Shown: in pieces, positions 27,216 through 36,689 of the stretch
Layout: each line of letters begins with the position of its first letter
How positions within the stretch are numbered: the stretch's first letter is position 1
The notes under the pieces: generated by a model
What the model saw: only the letters and a program-made list of their open reading frames with translations
Database searches by the model: none
What the model was told of the DNA's origin: nothing
Program-made: the position numbers and the translations under genes
Origin: Burkholderiaceae bacterium
GTDB taxonomy: Bacteria; Pseudomonadota; Gammaproteobacteria; Burkholderiales; Burkholderiaceae_E
DNA: 64,000 nt
NCBI GenBank assembly: GCA_024637155.1
Contig: JAGXFR010000005.1
Coordinates: 24,795 to 88,794, forward strand
Direction of reading: 5' to 3'

Positions 27216-28064
27216 ATGAGCGATATGATCGTCGTAGTCAATACATGTGACGCCTATGAGGATGTCTGGGAACTGTTCTTTCGAGCATTTCGAGAATACT
27301 GGCCGGAGTGCAAATATGAGATAGTTCTGAACACTGAGAGCGTGCAGCGATCTTTCCGCGATCACAATCTGCGCATTCACAACTGGGTATCTGCAACCGG
27401 TCGAGACCTGTGGGGAATGCGACTGAGACAGGCCTTGGGTGCTTGTGATTCGGAGTATGTGCTGATGCTCTACGATGACTATGTATTGGATGGCCCGGTG
27501 GACCATCAGGAAATCGAAAAGTGCATACAGTGGCTGATGGGCAACCCATGGATTGCTGTGTTCTACCTCATCAATATCCCGGGTAACAAAGACGATGTCG
27601 AAACTGACTTCGCGGGTTTTGAGCTGCTGCCGCAACGGGGTGACTTCAAACTTAATTCCGCTCCGGCAGTCTGGAGGCGTGAAACGCTGATGAACTTCGT
27701 CGGGGATCACGACGATCCTTGGACTTGGGAGTATTTTGGGAGCCATCGTACTTACGGAAGCGCTTTTCAATTCTACTGCGCTCAGGCGAAGAACCAGGGT
27801 ATCTTCCCGTATAGCCACGAGACCGGAGGCGCGATATACAGGGGAAAGTGGGTCGAGAAGGTTGTACTACCGAAAATGATGAAGTATGGGTTGAAGATTG
27901 ATACAGCTAAGCGCGGTGTCTCGGATTGGCCCCCTGCAAAAGGCAAGAGGACCCTTCTCTGGAAGCTACGCTTCTTCTTACGTGGATTCAGAATGATAGG
28001 GTTTGGCGCGTTTGTTTTTGCTTACAGGCTAATAAGGAAGAGGCTGTGGGTGCGACCAACATGA
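27216..28064 (+). CDS. Putative glycosyltransferase
   Basis: A 282-residue protein. It begins 'MSDMIVVVNTCDAYEDVWEL', has 'YVLMLYDDYVLDGPVDHQ' as the likely metal-binding DxD-type element of a GT-A fold, and ends in a hydrophobic/basic tail ('FFLRGFRMIGFGAFVFAYRL') that may hold it to the membrane. It resembles uncharacterised capsule/O-unit glycosyltransferases; donor and acceptor are unknown. ATG 27216 is preferred to a TTG twelve bases upstream. The stop overlaps the following glycosyltransferase start (ATGA), so the two are coupled. Confidence 0.65.
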   Translation: MSDMIVVVNTCDAYEDVWELFFRAFREYWPECKYEIVLNTESVQRSFRDHNLRIHNWVSATGRDLWGMRLRQALGACDSEYVLMLYDDYVLDGPVDHQEIEKCIQWLMGNPWIAVFYLINIPGNKDDVETDFAGFELLPQRGDFKLNSAPAVWRRETLMNFVGDHDDPWTWEYFGSHRTYGSAFQFYCAQAKNQGIFPYSHETGGAIYRGKWVEKVVLPKMMKYGLKIDTAKRGVSDWPPAKGKRTLLWKLRFFLRGFRMIGFGAFVFAYRLIRKRLWVRPT

Positions 28065-29056
28065 AGGATTTCACATTCATTGTACTCGTCTATAATCATG
28101 CCAAGTATGTCATCGAGCACTTGGAGAGCATAAAATTCCTTGTCAGTAATTATAGCGATAGAATTGCAGTTGATATCATCGTTGCAGATGACGGATCGAC
28201 GGACGAGACAGTTGCACTGGTGGATTCTTGGTTTCGTGAGAACGCATCCCTGTTTCGAAAGATCAGCGTTCTATCTGACGGAGTGAATCGTGGAACCTGC
28301 GCCAACTTGATTCGGGCCGTTAGCCGAATTCAAAGCGATTACTGCAAGATTACGGCAGGAGATGATGTTTACTCATTCGTGAACTTGTTCCGCGAAGTTG
28401 AGAAAATTGACTCCTGCCATATTCTGTCGGGCTTGGCGTTGAATTTGATCGATTCCACTATTCTTCCGACGAGATCCGATCTGTTCAACATTTTTGCAAG
28501 CAATTATATTTACAGAGACTCTGACTATGACAGTCGATTGAAGAGAATCAACTTCTTCGTTAGTCCGAGTGTTGTCTATGGGCTCTCTGGTCTGTTGGAT
28601 CAGGAGATAATGCAGTATGTTGCACGACATTCAGTTACGGAGGACTATCCTCTACAGATTGGAATGGCAAGGAAATATCGACCACTGAAGTTTGTTCAGT
28701 TAAATGAAATCCTCGTCTATTATAGAAGAACACCGACTTCCACATATTTGATACGGGGACCAAGTTTCGACGAAGACAAGATGAGGATCTTCCGCGATCT
28801 GATCGACTCCGATGAGAAATGGGTTTCAAGATTGCTTTTGCGGAACAGGCTGTTTTGCTATAAGATCGGTAATCGATACTTGAAGAGAATACTAAACTTT
28901 AGTTTCTGGCTGTACGGCTTTAGTGTCTTGCGGTATTTCGTTCCAATTTGGCGGTTGTTTCGAGGCTTTGATTCAAAGTTATCGGAGCATCAAGAACACT
29001 TCGATTCTCTGGCTTTGCAGGCCTCGAGACACCATGCTAAGCACCGTTTTTTATGA
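28061..29056 (+). CDS. Family 2 glycosyltransferase
   Basis: A 331-residue GT-A enzyme. 'FTFIVLVYNHAKYVIEHLES' forms the first strand and helix, 'DIIVADDGSTDETVALVDSW' the nucleotide site, and 'DYCKITAGDDVY' the metal-binding DxD-like motif. It adds a sugar to the lipid-linked unit on the cytoplasmic side; specificity cannot be inferred. It is translationally coupled to the preceding putative glycosyltransferase and is followed by the second IS5 remnant. AT-rich, like its neighbours. Confidence 0.82.
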   Translation: MKDFTFIVLVYNHAKYVIEHLESIKFLVSNYSDRIAVDIIVADDGSTDETVALVDSWFRENASLFRKISVLSDGVNRGTCANLIRAVSRIQSDYCKITAGDDVYSFVNLFREVEKIDSCHILSGLALNLIDSTILPTRSDLFNIFASNYIYRDSDYDSRLKRINFFVSPSVVYGLSGLLDQEIMQYVARHSVTEDYPLQIGMARKYRPLKFVQLNEILVYYRRTPTSTYLIRGPSFDEDKMRIFRDLIDSDEKWVSRLLLRNRLFCYKIGNRYLKRILNFSFWLYGFSVLRYFVPIWRLFRGFDSKLSEHQEHFDSLALQASRHHAKHRFL

Positions 29057-29209
29057 CGAGATCGGTCAAGTCTCGATCTGGAGCGGTTCGGAAGGGCACA
29101 GAGTTGATTCTTGGGTATGTGCCATGGGTGTCGCCTGGGGCACTTGAAGAGGCCCTTAGCAGTCGGAGAGCGGATGTCCGGTCCTCGGCCGTAGGTCTTG
29201 TCCTGACTT

Positions 29210-29830
29210 GCTCGAACTACGCGAGAAGTCGGCTCAGTTTGGCTGGCGCCAGCCTTTCGCGCTTGAAGCGCTTCTTGGCGATCCGCCTGTCATAGCTCGT
29301 AGGGAGGTTCTGGACAAGCCGGTCGACTCCCCGGTAGCCAGCGCAAGCCGACATGATCGTTTCCGCGCCAAGCAGCAGGGCCTTCATCGGAGCAGGTGAT
29401 GTTTGCCAGATACCCAGCTGTGACAAGCTGGGTTTGCACCGTACTAAGTAGACATCGACCCCTATGTACGCCTTTACGAGGAAGAGCTGAGTCCTGCCCT
29501 TTTCGGCTTGGCGTACCTCGTATTCGGCGTCTGGTCACGATTCTTGGTCGATAGCGGCATTGCGATAGATGTGGCTCGAGCCTCCGCGTACTGTGCCCCG
29601 TCTGCCCCGGAACTACCTTGATCGCCACGACGATCCGGATCATCAAGCCACGCGCATCAAGTAGTCCGCGAAACTTCAACCGTGTGGTCTTGCCTGACGC
29701 ACTTCCGGTTCTGGTCGAGCCTGAAGAAGCGGCGGATCGCTGGAGGCCCGCGTCTCCGAGAATGTCGTTATCAGCGCGTACACTCAGTGGTCCAAAGACG
29801 TCATCCTTCACTCATGGTCGATCGAAAGAA
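29210..29830 (-). mobile_element. Decayed IS5-family transposase, copy 2
   Basis: Reverse-strand fragments include 'KTTRLKFRGLLDARGL' (family: TTLLKFRxLLE), 'RQAEKGRT', 'VKAYIGVD', 'KALLLGAETIM' and 'ACAGYRGVDRLVQNLP' (family: ADAGYQGVxKRxEN). The frame breaks several times. It has the same orientation as copy 1 and the nucleotide sequences are clearly related (for example a shared CTCGAACT...GCGAGAAG...CTGGCGCC block). Together the copies bracket wzx and two glycosyltransferases. Confidence 0.7.
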
Positions 29831-29874
29831 TCAGCGCCTCTGCGCGTGACCACATCTAGACCCCAGGTTGAACC

Positions 29875-31206
29875 GTGAAAGTATCGAACACAAGCGCTAA
29901 GTATTTGTGGCCAATAATACTCACTGAGAGCTATTTGATATTAACCCTGCTGATATTCGCTTTCGGTCCAATCGCCTATCATCTAGATGATCCGCTCGCT
30001 TTCTGGTTCTACATCTCTCTTTACCATATCAGCATGATTCTTGGATACCTTCTCGCAGCTCAGCCTTTCAGGAATCAGATAAGGCCAAGAAGAAAATATA
30101 GAGCGCTAAGTCTCTTCAAGATACGGATTTTAATTCTTGTTGCTTACTTTGCTTTTCTTATCGGTCACAAGAACCTGACTATGTCAGATAGTATCATTCC
30201 GGAAAATTTCATCTCAGACATCTTGAGCGGAGTGTTTGAAAGCGAAAGGCAATACATCGGGAAGATCGACCGACTCGGCGACTACGCTGGCAGCAAGATC
30301 TTGAACATACTGAACTTCTTTGTGGCCTTTACCAAAATAATCATAATCCCTGTCATCGTCTTCTCATGGGAAAGACTTAAGATACCTGACCGGTTTCTCG
30401 CATTAACAGTTAGTTTCCTGCCCGTGCTGTCGGGAGTTTCAACGGGGACCAACAAGCCACTGTTTGATTTCGTAATTCTTTACGCTTCCTCGCTCTTGCT
30501 CTATTTTGTTGCAAATTTTTACGCTGAAGGAAGATTCAATTTTAAGAGCAGGAGATTCTTTATCGTAATAATTACCCTGTCCCTTGGCTTCGCTCTTTGG
30601 TTCTTTGGTACAGCGATGCTAGGACGAGGAGGTGATCCGAGTTATGTAGAATCGACTTCGCCGCTCGGCCACATACGCGTCGATGAAGCGTACAGATATA
30701 TAGACGGAGGCTCGTTTCTCTCGTATGTTTATGTTTGGCTTTCTAACTATGTGGTGCAAGGTTATTATGGATTCTCTCAAGCCCTTAATATGGAGTTCAC
30801 CAGTACGTTTGGCTTCGGGAATTCTCAGTTCTTGGCGAGACAGCTTGAGTGGGCGACGGGGTATAATCTGTCGCTAGATACATATCAGCATAAAATAGAT
30901 GCAGTTTGGGGTGAAACGACACAATGGCATTCGCTCTATAGCTATATCGCAAATGACGTACATTTCTTGGGTGTTGCGGTGTGGAACTTCATTATGGGGT
31001 TCTACTTGGCCAGGGTATGGCGAAGCTTCTTGGATGAAGATAACTTGTTTGCGAAGATGCTCCTTCCTTTATTCGCAATGCTCGTAATCTTCACGCCGGC
31101 GAATAATCAGGTTCTTGGTTTTCTGGAATCCTTCTCGGCCTTCATCTTGCTGACGGTTCTTTGGATCTCTAGCGTTCATCGACGCCGCATCTCTTTTAAA
31201 TATTGA
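29875..31206 (+). CDS. wzy: Wzy-type O-antigen polymerase
   Basis: A 443-residue membrane protein with about ten hydrophobic segments and a large polar loop (~residues 240-320, containing 'GGDPSYVESTSPLGHIRVDE'), the usual topology of Wzy. Wzy joins repeat units at the periplasmic face. Little sequence conservation is expected, so the call rests on topology and on its place between glycosyltransferase and sugar genes. It starts with GTG. AT-rich, probably acquired with the neighbouring genes. Confidence 0.75.
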   Translation: MKVSNTSAKYLWPIILTESYLILTLLIFAFGPIAYHLDDPLAFWFYISLYHISMILGYLLAAQPFRNQIRPRRKYRALSLFKIRILILVAYFAFLIGHKNLTMSDSIIPENFISDILSGVFESERQYIGKIDRLGDYAGSKILNILNFFVAFTKIIIIPVIVFSWERLKIPDRFLALTVSFLPVLSGVSTGTNKPLFDFVILYASSLLLYFVANFYAEGRFNFKSRRFFIVIITLSLGFALWFFGTAMLGRGGDPSYVESTSPLGHIRVDEAYRYIDGGSFLSYVYVWLSNYVVQGYYGFSQALNMEFTSTFGFGNSQFLARQLEWATGYNLSLDTYQHKIDAVWGETTQWHSLYSYIANDVHFLGVAVWNFIMGFYLARVWRSFLDEDNLFAKMLLPLFAMLVIFTPANNQVLGFLESFSAFILLTVLWISSVHRRRISFKY

Positions 31207-31221
31207 GAAGAGGAGACTCTT

Positions 31222-32265
31222 GTGTTTCATGGGAAGAAGCTTCTAATCACTGGTGGTACCGGATCTTTTGGAAATGCCGTTCTCGCTCGATTACTGGACG
31301 AGCAGATTGATGAGATTCGCATTTTCAGCCGGGACGAGAAAAAGCAAGATGACATGCGCAGGCGCTTCAATAATTCGCACCTGAGATTCTATGTTGGCGA
31401 TGTGCGTGATTCACGGAGTGTTGCGGGCGCTATGCGTGGGGTGGACTATGTCTTTCACGCAGCAGCACTCAAGCAAGTTCCCTCTTGTGAGTTCCACCCA
31501 ATGCAAGCGGTGCGAACCAACGTTCTGGGTACCGAGAATGTACTGGACGCCGCCCTTGCGGCTGGAGTCGAGCGTATTGTCTGCCTGAGCACGGACAAGG
31601 CGGTGTATCCCATTAACGCCATGGGGATCAGCAAGGCAATGATGGAGAAGGTGATGGTCGCGTCTAGCCGAAACTTGGAGGGAACTCGCACGACGATTTG
31701 TGGCACGCGCTATGGCAACGTAATGGCGTCGCGGGGTTCGGTTATTCCACTTTTCATAGAGCAAGTTTGGTCGGGGAAACCGGTCACGGTTACTGATCCG
31801 GACATGACACGCTTCATGATGACTTTAGCCGAGGCGGTGGAGCTAGTGCTGTACGCGTTTGAGCACGGTAAGAATGGTGATATTTTCGTCCAGAAAGCGC
31901 CAGCGGCGACCCTGGAAGTGCTGACTCAGGCGATACTTGAACTGATGGGTAGGCCCGACCATGAGGTGCGCAGCATTGGCACACGCCACGGGGAGAAACT
32001 CTATGAGACCCTGCTGAGCCGGGAGGAAATGGCCTGCGCGCAGGACTTAGGTGGCTACTTTCGCGTGCCGCCTGATGCTCGTGACTTGAACTACAGTAAG
32101 TTCGTAGAAGAGGGTGAGCTGCGCATGACGCAAAGCTCGCACGGCGAGGACTACAACTCACATAACACGACTCGGCTGGATGTGGCCGGTATGAAGAAAC
32201 TGCTTCTCACGCTTGCATTCATGCGGCGCATTGCGCGTGGCGAGCACGCTGTGGCCGAGGAGTAG
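31222..32265 (+). CDS. fnlA: UDP-GlcNAc 4,6-dehydratase/epimerase (FnlA/WbjB/CapE type)
   Basis: A 347-residue short-chain dehydrogenase. It begins with 'LLITGGTGSFGNAVLARLL', has 'FHAAALKQVPSCEFHPMQAV' and 'LSTDKAVYPINAMGISKAMM' (the latter with the catalytic Lys of a modified YxxxK), and ends with the extended C-terminus of soluble CapE-type enzymes. It lacks membrane helices, unlike WbpM/PglF. It performs the first steps from UDP-GlcNAc toward UDP-L-FucNAc, C4/C6 dehydration plus C5/C3 epimerisation. GTG start with AGAGGAG upstream. The next two genes complete the pathway. Confidence 0.9.
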   Translation: MFHGKKLLITGGTGSFGNAVLARLLDEQIDEIRIFSRDEKKQDDMRRRFNNSHLRFYVGDVRDSRSVAGAMRGVDYVFHAAALKQVPSCEFHPMQAVRTNVLGTENVLDAALAAGVERIVCLSTDKAVYPINAMGISKAMMEKVMVASSRNLEGTRTTICGTRYGNVMASRGSVIPLFIEQVWSGKPVTVTDPDMTRFMMTLAEAVELVLYAFEHGKNGDIFVQKAPAATLEVLTQAILELMGRPDHEVRSIGTRHGEKLYETLLSREEMACAQDLGGYFRVPPDARDLNYSKFVEEGELRMTQSSHGEDYNSHNTTRLDVAGMKKLLLTLAFMRRIARGEHAVAEE

Positions 32266-32269
32266 GACC

Positions 32270-33397
32270 GTGAAGGTGTTTATTACGGGAGCTAATGGCT
32301 TCATTGGCAAGAATCTCCAGTTGCATCTAGCCCAACGGAGTGACCTGCAGGTCGTGTGCTTCACCCGTGATAATGATAGAGCTCAGTTAACGCACCTCCT
32401 TTCTGGAGTCGATTTTGTATTTCATCTGGCTGGCATCAATCGGCCGAAAGATCCTTCGGAGTACCTGTCAGGAAACGTGGATCTAACCCTTGAACTGTGC
32501 CTGGCCATAGGAGCGATCGCACAGAAGACGGGAAAGAAAGTGCCAATTGTCTATACTTCATCTACCCAGGCTAATTGTGACAACCCCTACGGCCAGAGCA
32601 AGCGTGCGGCTGAAGAAGAACTATTGACAGTTGCGCGCAGCCACCAAGTGCCCGTGCATCTTTTCCGCCTTCCCAATGTCTTCGGAAAATGGTCTAGGCC
32701 TAACTACAACTCGGTCGTGGCCACCTTTTGCTACAATATCGCACGCAATCTGCCCGTTCAATTGAACGATCCCACAGCGCCAATCACACTGTTGTATATA
32801 GACGATCTGATCGAACGATTTCTTCAACTAATGGATGGCTCTGATTCTGTCGCTAATACGGCCGGATTTGAAGCAGTAACGCCGCAATACACCACCACGG
32901 TAGGCGATCTGGCTCGCCAGATTGTAGCTTTCAAAGACAGTCGCGAAACATTCATTGTAGAGCGTGTCGGAACTGGGTTGAAGCGCGCCCTATATGCGAC
33001 ATACGTGAGCCATCTGCCCGTTAGTTCGTTTACTTACGCCGTGCCGCAGTATAGTGATCCAAGAGGTGTTTTTGCGGAAATGCTCAAGACGCCTGACTGC
33101 GGCCAGTTCTCCTATTTTACAGCCCACCCGGGAATCACTCGAGGTGGCCACTATCACCATAGCAAGACTGAAAAGTTCCTGGTGATCCGGGGCCAAGCTC
33201 GCTTTAAGTTCAAACACATGCAGACAGGCCAGATCCATGAACTGTTCACCTCAGGCAATAAGGCTGAGGTCGTAGAAACCGTTCCAGGCTGGGCGCATGA
33301 CATCACCAACGTTGGCACAGATGAGATGATTGTCATGCTCTGGGCAAATGAGATTTACGATCGGACGCGTCCTGATACTTTTGCCTGTGTGCTATAA
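32270..33397 (+). CDS. fnlB: UDP-2-acetamido-2,6-dideoxy-hexulose reductase (FnlB/WbjC/CapF type)
   Basis: A 375-residue two-domain enzyme: an N-terminal SDR ('VFITGANGFIGKNLQLHL', 'YGQSKRAAEEELL') and a C-terminal cupin ('GGHYHHSKTEKFLVIRGQAR', 'ETVPGWAHDITNVGTDEMIV'). This fusion is diagnostic of CapF/WbjC, which epimerises and then reduces the FnlA product with NADPH. Start GTG 32270, just after the fnlA stop; GAGGAG lies in the fnlA tail. Operon order fnlA-fnlB-fnlC matches known L-FucNAc loci. Confidence 0.9.
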   Translation: MKVFITGANGFIGKNLQLHLAQRSDLQVVCFTRDNDRAQLTHLLSGVDFVFHLAGINRPKDPSEYLSGNVDLTLELCLAIGAIAQKTGKKVPIVYTSSTQANCDNPYGQSKRAAEEELLTVARSHQVPVHLFRLPNVFGKWSRPNYNSVVATFCYNIARNLPVQLNDPTAPITLLYIDDLIERFLQLMDGSDSVANTAGFEAVTPQYTTTVGDLARQIVAFKDSRETFIVERVGTGLKRALYATYVSHLPVSSFTYAVPQYSDPRGVFAEMLKTPDCGQFSYFTAHPGITRGGHYHHSKTEKFLVIRGQARFKFKHMQTGQIHELFTSGNKAEVVETVPGWAHDITNVGTDEMIVMLWANEIYDRTRPDTFACVL

Positions 33398-33406
33398 GAG
33401 ATAATC

Positions 33407-34555
33407 GTGAAGAAACTAAAAATCATGACAGTGGTCGGTACACGACCTGAAATCATTCGATTGTCTCGCGTGTTGGCCCAGCTGGATGAACACTGCGACA
33501 GCATCTTGGTGCATACTGGACAAAACTTCGATTACGAGCTCAATCAGATCTTCTTCGACGACCTGGAAGTTCGAGAACCAGACTATTTCTTGAATAGCGC
33601 TGACGGAAGCACGGGGCCCGTTCACACCATAGGCAACCTGATCATTGCAGTGGATAAGGTGCTGGCTGAAGTGCAACCCGAGGCCATGCTGGTACTCGGA
33701 GACACCAACAGTTGCCTATCAGTCATTCCCGCAAAACGCCGGAAGATCCCGATATTCCACATGGAAGCTGGCAATCGCTGCTTCGACCAGCGCGTCCCCG
33801 AAGAAATAAATCGTCGCATCGTGGACCATACGGCAGATGTGAATTTGACTTACAGCACGATTGCACGGGACTATCTCCTGCGTGAAGGTTGCCCGCCTGA
33901 TTTGGTCATCAAGACCGGCAGCCCAATGTTCGAGGTCCTGGCACATTACCGCGCTCGCATTGAGGCGTCTGAGGTATTGCAGCGACAGGAACTGGAATCT
34001 GGGGGCTTCTTTGTGGTCAGTGCACACCGTGAGGAGAACATCGAGTCGCAGAAGTCATTTACCAAGCTAATTGCCGTGCTGAACGCGGTAACTGAGAGCT
34101 ATGGGTTACCCGTAATCGTGTCAGTTCACCCCCGAACTCGAAAACGCATCGACCATTCAAGTGCCGCCTTACACCCTCAGGTCCGGCTGCTTAAACCACT
34201 TGGATTCCATGACTACAACAAGCTGCAATTATCGGCGCGTGCGGTGCTGTCTGATAGTGGCACCATTAATGAGGAATCATCGATACTGAACTTCCCAGCA
34301 CTAAATCTGCGTGAGGCGCATGAGCGACCCGAAGGGATGGAAGAAGCGGCCGTGATGATGGTGGGGCTCGAGGTGGAGCGCGTGCGCCAGGGCTTGTCCA
34401 TTTTGGCCAGCCAATCCCGCGGTGCCGACCGTTCTGACCCGCACGGCATCCGTCAGGTCGCTGACTACAGTATGCCTAATGTATCTGACAAGGTGCTGCG
34501 CATTATCCACAGTTACACGGACTATGTGAACCGAGTCGTGTGGAAGAAGTACTGA
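33407..34555 (+). CDS. fnlC: UDP-L-FucNAc-forming 2-epimerase (FnlC/WbjD/CapG type)
   Basis: A 382-residue WecB-like non-hydrolysing 2-epimerase. Landmarks: 'MTVVGTRPEIIRLSRVLAQL', 'VHTGQNFDYELNQIFFDDL', 'HMEAGNRCFDQRVPEEINRR' and 'VLSDSGTINEESSI'. The 'GNRCFDQRVPEE' variant and the position after fnlB mark it as the last step, converting the talo-configured intermediate to UDP-L-FucNAc, rather than a UDP-ManNAc-forming WecB. A true WecB homologue lies at 46858. GTG start nine bases after fnlB. Confidence 0.9.
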   Translation: MKKLKIMTVVGTRPEIIRLSRVLAQLDEHCDSILVHTGQNFDYELNQIFFDDLEVREPDYFLNSADGSTGPVHTIGNLIIAVDKVLAEVQPEAMLVLGDTNSCLSVIPAKRRKIPIFHMEAGNRCFDQRVPEEINRRIVDHTADVNLTYSTIARDYLLREGCPPDLVIKTGSPMFEVLAHYRARIEASEVLQRQELESGGFFVVSAHREENIESQKSFTKLIAVLNAVTESYGLPVIVSVHPRTRKRIDHSSAALHPQVRLLKPLGFHDYNKLQLSARAVLSDSGTINEESSILNFPALNLREAHERPEGMEEAAVMMVGLEVERVRQGLSILASQSRGADRSDPHGIRQVADYSMPNVSDKVLRIIHSYTDYVNRVVWKKY

Positions 34556-34566
34556 GCAGTATTCAC

Positions 34567-35820
34567 ATGCGCTTGCTCGTCGTTTCACAATATTTTTGGC
34601 CTGAGAATTTCAGGATCAACGACTTGGTGGCCGAACTGGTTCGACGTGGTCACCAGGTCACCGTGATGACTGGCTTGCCAAACTACCCCGATGGCGAGAT
34701 CTTTGCGCAATTTCGCGACTCCCCTGAAGACTTCTCAATCTACGAGGGAGCAGAGGTCATTCGCGTGTCAATGACCTCGAGAGGTAGAGGCGGCTTGCGC
34801 TTAATACTAAACTACTTGACTTTTGCGGTCAGTGCTTCCGCCGTTGGACTGTGGAAACTCCGTGGACGCCAGTTTGATGCGATTTTTACCTATCAAGGCT
34901 CACCGGTTACGGTTGGACTACCAGCTGCGTTGATGCGCGCCGTCAAACGCGTCCCTATGGCTATTTGGGTCCTCGACCTCTGGCCAGACACTTTGCATGC
35001 CGTCGGCGTTGTTCACAATCCTGTTGCCTTGAAATCGGTTGGCAAATTAGTCTCATTCATCTATAAGCGCTGTGATCTGATTCTCGCACAGTCCAAGAGC
35101 TTCATTCCGAAAATCCAGGAGTATGCTCTCAATAGCACGCGAATTATGTACTTTCCAAGTTGGGCAGAGTCGGTTCTCGACATGTCGCATGTCGCGGCGG
35201 CGGAAGAGGTTCCTCCAAGCCCCGGAAGCTTCGATGTGATGTTTGCGGGAAACATCGGCGATGCCCAAGACTTCCCCGCGATTCTCGCGGCCGCAGAAAT
35301 TTTGAAGCCCCATACCCACATACGCCTGCTTATTGTTGGCGACGGTCGGATGGGGCGGTGGGTGGCTAATGAGATAAAACAGCGAGGATTGCAGGAATCC
35401 GTGCTGATGTTGGGGCGACACCCAATTGCGCGGATACCTTCGTTCTTCATGCATGCGAGTGCCTTGCTCGTTAGTTTGAAGGATGAGCCCATTTTTTCAA
35501 TGACAATTCCGGGAAAGATCCAGTCGTATTTGGCGGCAGGAATCCCCGTAGTTGCAATGTTGAATGGTGAAGGGGCCGATGTGATAAGGAGATCTGGCGC
35601 CGGCTTAACTTGCGCGGCGGGTGACCATGTTGGACTGGCTAACGCGGTGCTTACGCTATCTAAGATGTCTCGAGGAGAGCGGGATGCAATGGGGGAGAAT
35701 GGACTTGTCACAAGTGCCCTTGAATTTGGTCGTGAGAAACTGATAGACCAACTTGAAGACTGGCTTATGACAATAAAATCTACAAGCAGATCAGTTTCGA
35801 TAGCTCAAGATGGCTCATGA
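34567..35820 (+). CDS. wbuB: WbuB-type family 4 glycosyltransferase (probable L-FucNAc transferase)
   Basis: A 417-residue GT-B enzyme. 'VVSQYFWPENFRINDLVAEL' and 'TGLPNYPDGEIF' are hallmark N-terminal segments of WbuB/WbjE-like transferases. The C-terminal donor domain has 'VMFAGNIGDAQDFPAILAAA' and 'GKIQSYLAAGIPVVAMLNGE'. In known clusters the gene directly follows fnlABC and its product transfers L-FucNAc to the lipid-linked acceptor. The start at 34567 is the conserved MRLL. It lies 11 bp after fnlC. Confidence 0.87.
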   Translation: MRLLVVSQYFWPENFRINDLVAELVRRGHQVTVMTGLPNYPDGEIFAQFRDSPEDFSIYEGAEVIRVSMTSRGRGGLRLILNYLTFAVSASAVGLWKLRGRQFDAIFTYQGSPVTVGLPAALMRAVKRVPMAIWVLDLWPDTLHAVGVVHNPVALKSVGKLVSFIYKRCDLILAQSKSFIPKIQEYALNSTRIMYFPSWAESVLDMSHVAAAEEVPPSPGSFDVMFAGNIGDAQDFPAILAAAEILKPHTHIRLLIVGDGRMGRWVANEIKQRGLQESVLMLGRHPIARIPSFFMHASALLVSLKDEPIFSMTIPGKIQSYLAAGIPVVAMLNGEGADVIRRSGAGLTCAAGDHVGLANAVLTLSKMSRGERDAMGENGLVTSALEFGREKLIDQLEDWLMTIKSTSRSVSIAQDGS

Positions 35821-35927
35821 TCCTTCCACTTGGCAACTGAGTCCTGAGCGCATGCGATGAATGGTGGAAATTGAATCGCGGTGAGCAATGGGGGTAGTAG
35901 TGCTGCAGACTCCGACCGTGAGATAAT

Positions 35928-36488
35928 ATGAAGAGATCTTTCGACATCTTAATCGGTTTTGTTTTCGCTTTGGTTTTTCTTATCCCGATGTTCTTGTTGG
36001 CCATTGTGGTGCGCTTGACCTCGAAGGGACCAGCGCTATATTGGTCTGAACGGGTGGGACGCGATAACGCTGCCTTTAAGATGCCGAAATTTCGCAGCAT
36101 GAGAGTGGGTACGCCTACGGTCCCCACCATTATGCTGGGGAGCCCACAGGCCTATTTGACACCGATCGGCTCTTTCTTGCGCAAGAGCAGTCTTGACGAG
36201 TTGCCGCAAGTATGGAGTATTCTGGCGGGCGATATGAGTTTTGTCGGGCCACGGCCGGCATTGTTCTCTCAGGACGATTTAATTGCTTTGCGTAAAGAAT
36301 TTGGAGTGCACACCTTGCGACCCGGTCTCACGGGGTTGGCGCAAATCAATGGACGCGACGAACTGTCGATCCCTGACAAGGTCAGATTTGATGTGATCTA
36401 TTTGCAGCGTCAATCGCTTTGGTTTGACGTTTGCATTTTGTGGCTGACCTTGCTAAGAGTGCTTAGGCGCGATGGTGTCTTGCATTGA
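35928..36488 (+). CDS. Small initiating sugar-1-phosphate transferase (PglC-like monotopic)
   Basis: A 186-residue member of the bacterial sugar transferase family. One N-terminal re-entrant/hydrophobic helix ('[20 protein letters not shown]') is followed by '[15 protein letters not shown]', the catalytic-type pair region '[20 protein letters not shown]', 'GPRP', and '[17 protein letters not shown]'. It moves a sugar-1-phosphate onto undecaprenyl phosphate to start a repeat unit. It is the last AT-rich gene, 107 bp after wbuB. A second such gene lies at 37883 and a WecA-type one at 48093. Confidence 0.85.
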   Translation: MKRSFDILIGFVFALVFLIPMFLLAIVVRLTSKGPALYWSERVGRDNAAFKMPKFRSMRVGTPTVPTIMLGSPQAYLTPIGSFLRKSSLDELPQVWSILAGDMSFVGPRPALFSQDDLIALRKEFGVHTLRPGLTGLAQINGRDELSIPDKVRFDVIYLQRQSLWFDVCILWLTLLRVLRRDGVLH

Positions 36489-36689
36489 CAGCTGAGGTAT
36501 GTTGGATGCGTCTGCGGTCCTATGTCTTGGAGTTGAGGAGCCTTTCGAGCGTTTTGGCTGTCTCGCGATTTCCGGTTGCTCAGATATGGCCCGAATACAC
36601 ATGGACTGCTTTTTGGGGCTTGCACATGTGGCGGCGCGACGTGAGTAAAAACTGCTTGGTTTGTACCGGACGCCATCGAGGTGAGCTTT

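Noticed and set aside
33407..34555. Calling this gene wecB
   Set aside because: The GNRCFDQRVPEE variant and position after fnlA-fnlB point to FnlC; a better WecB is at 46858.
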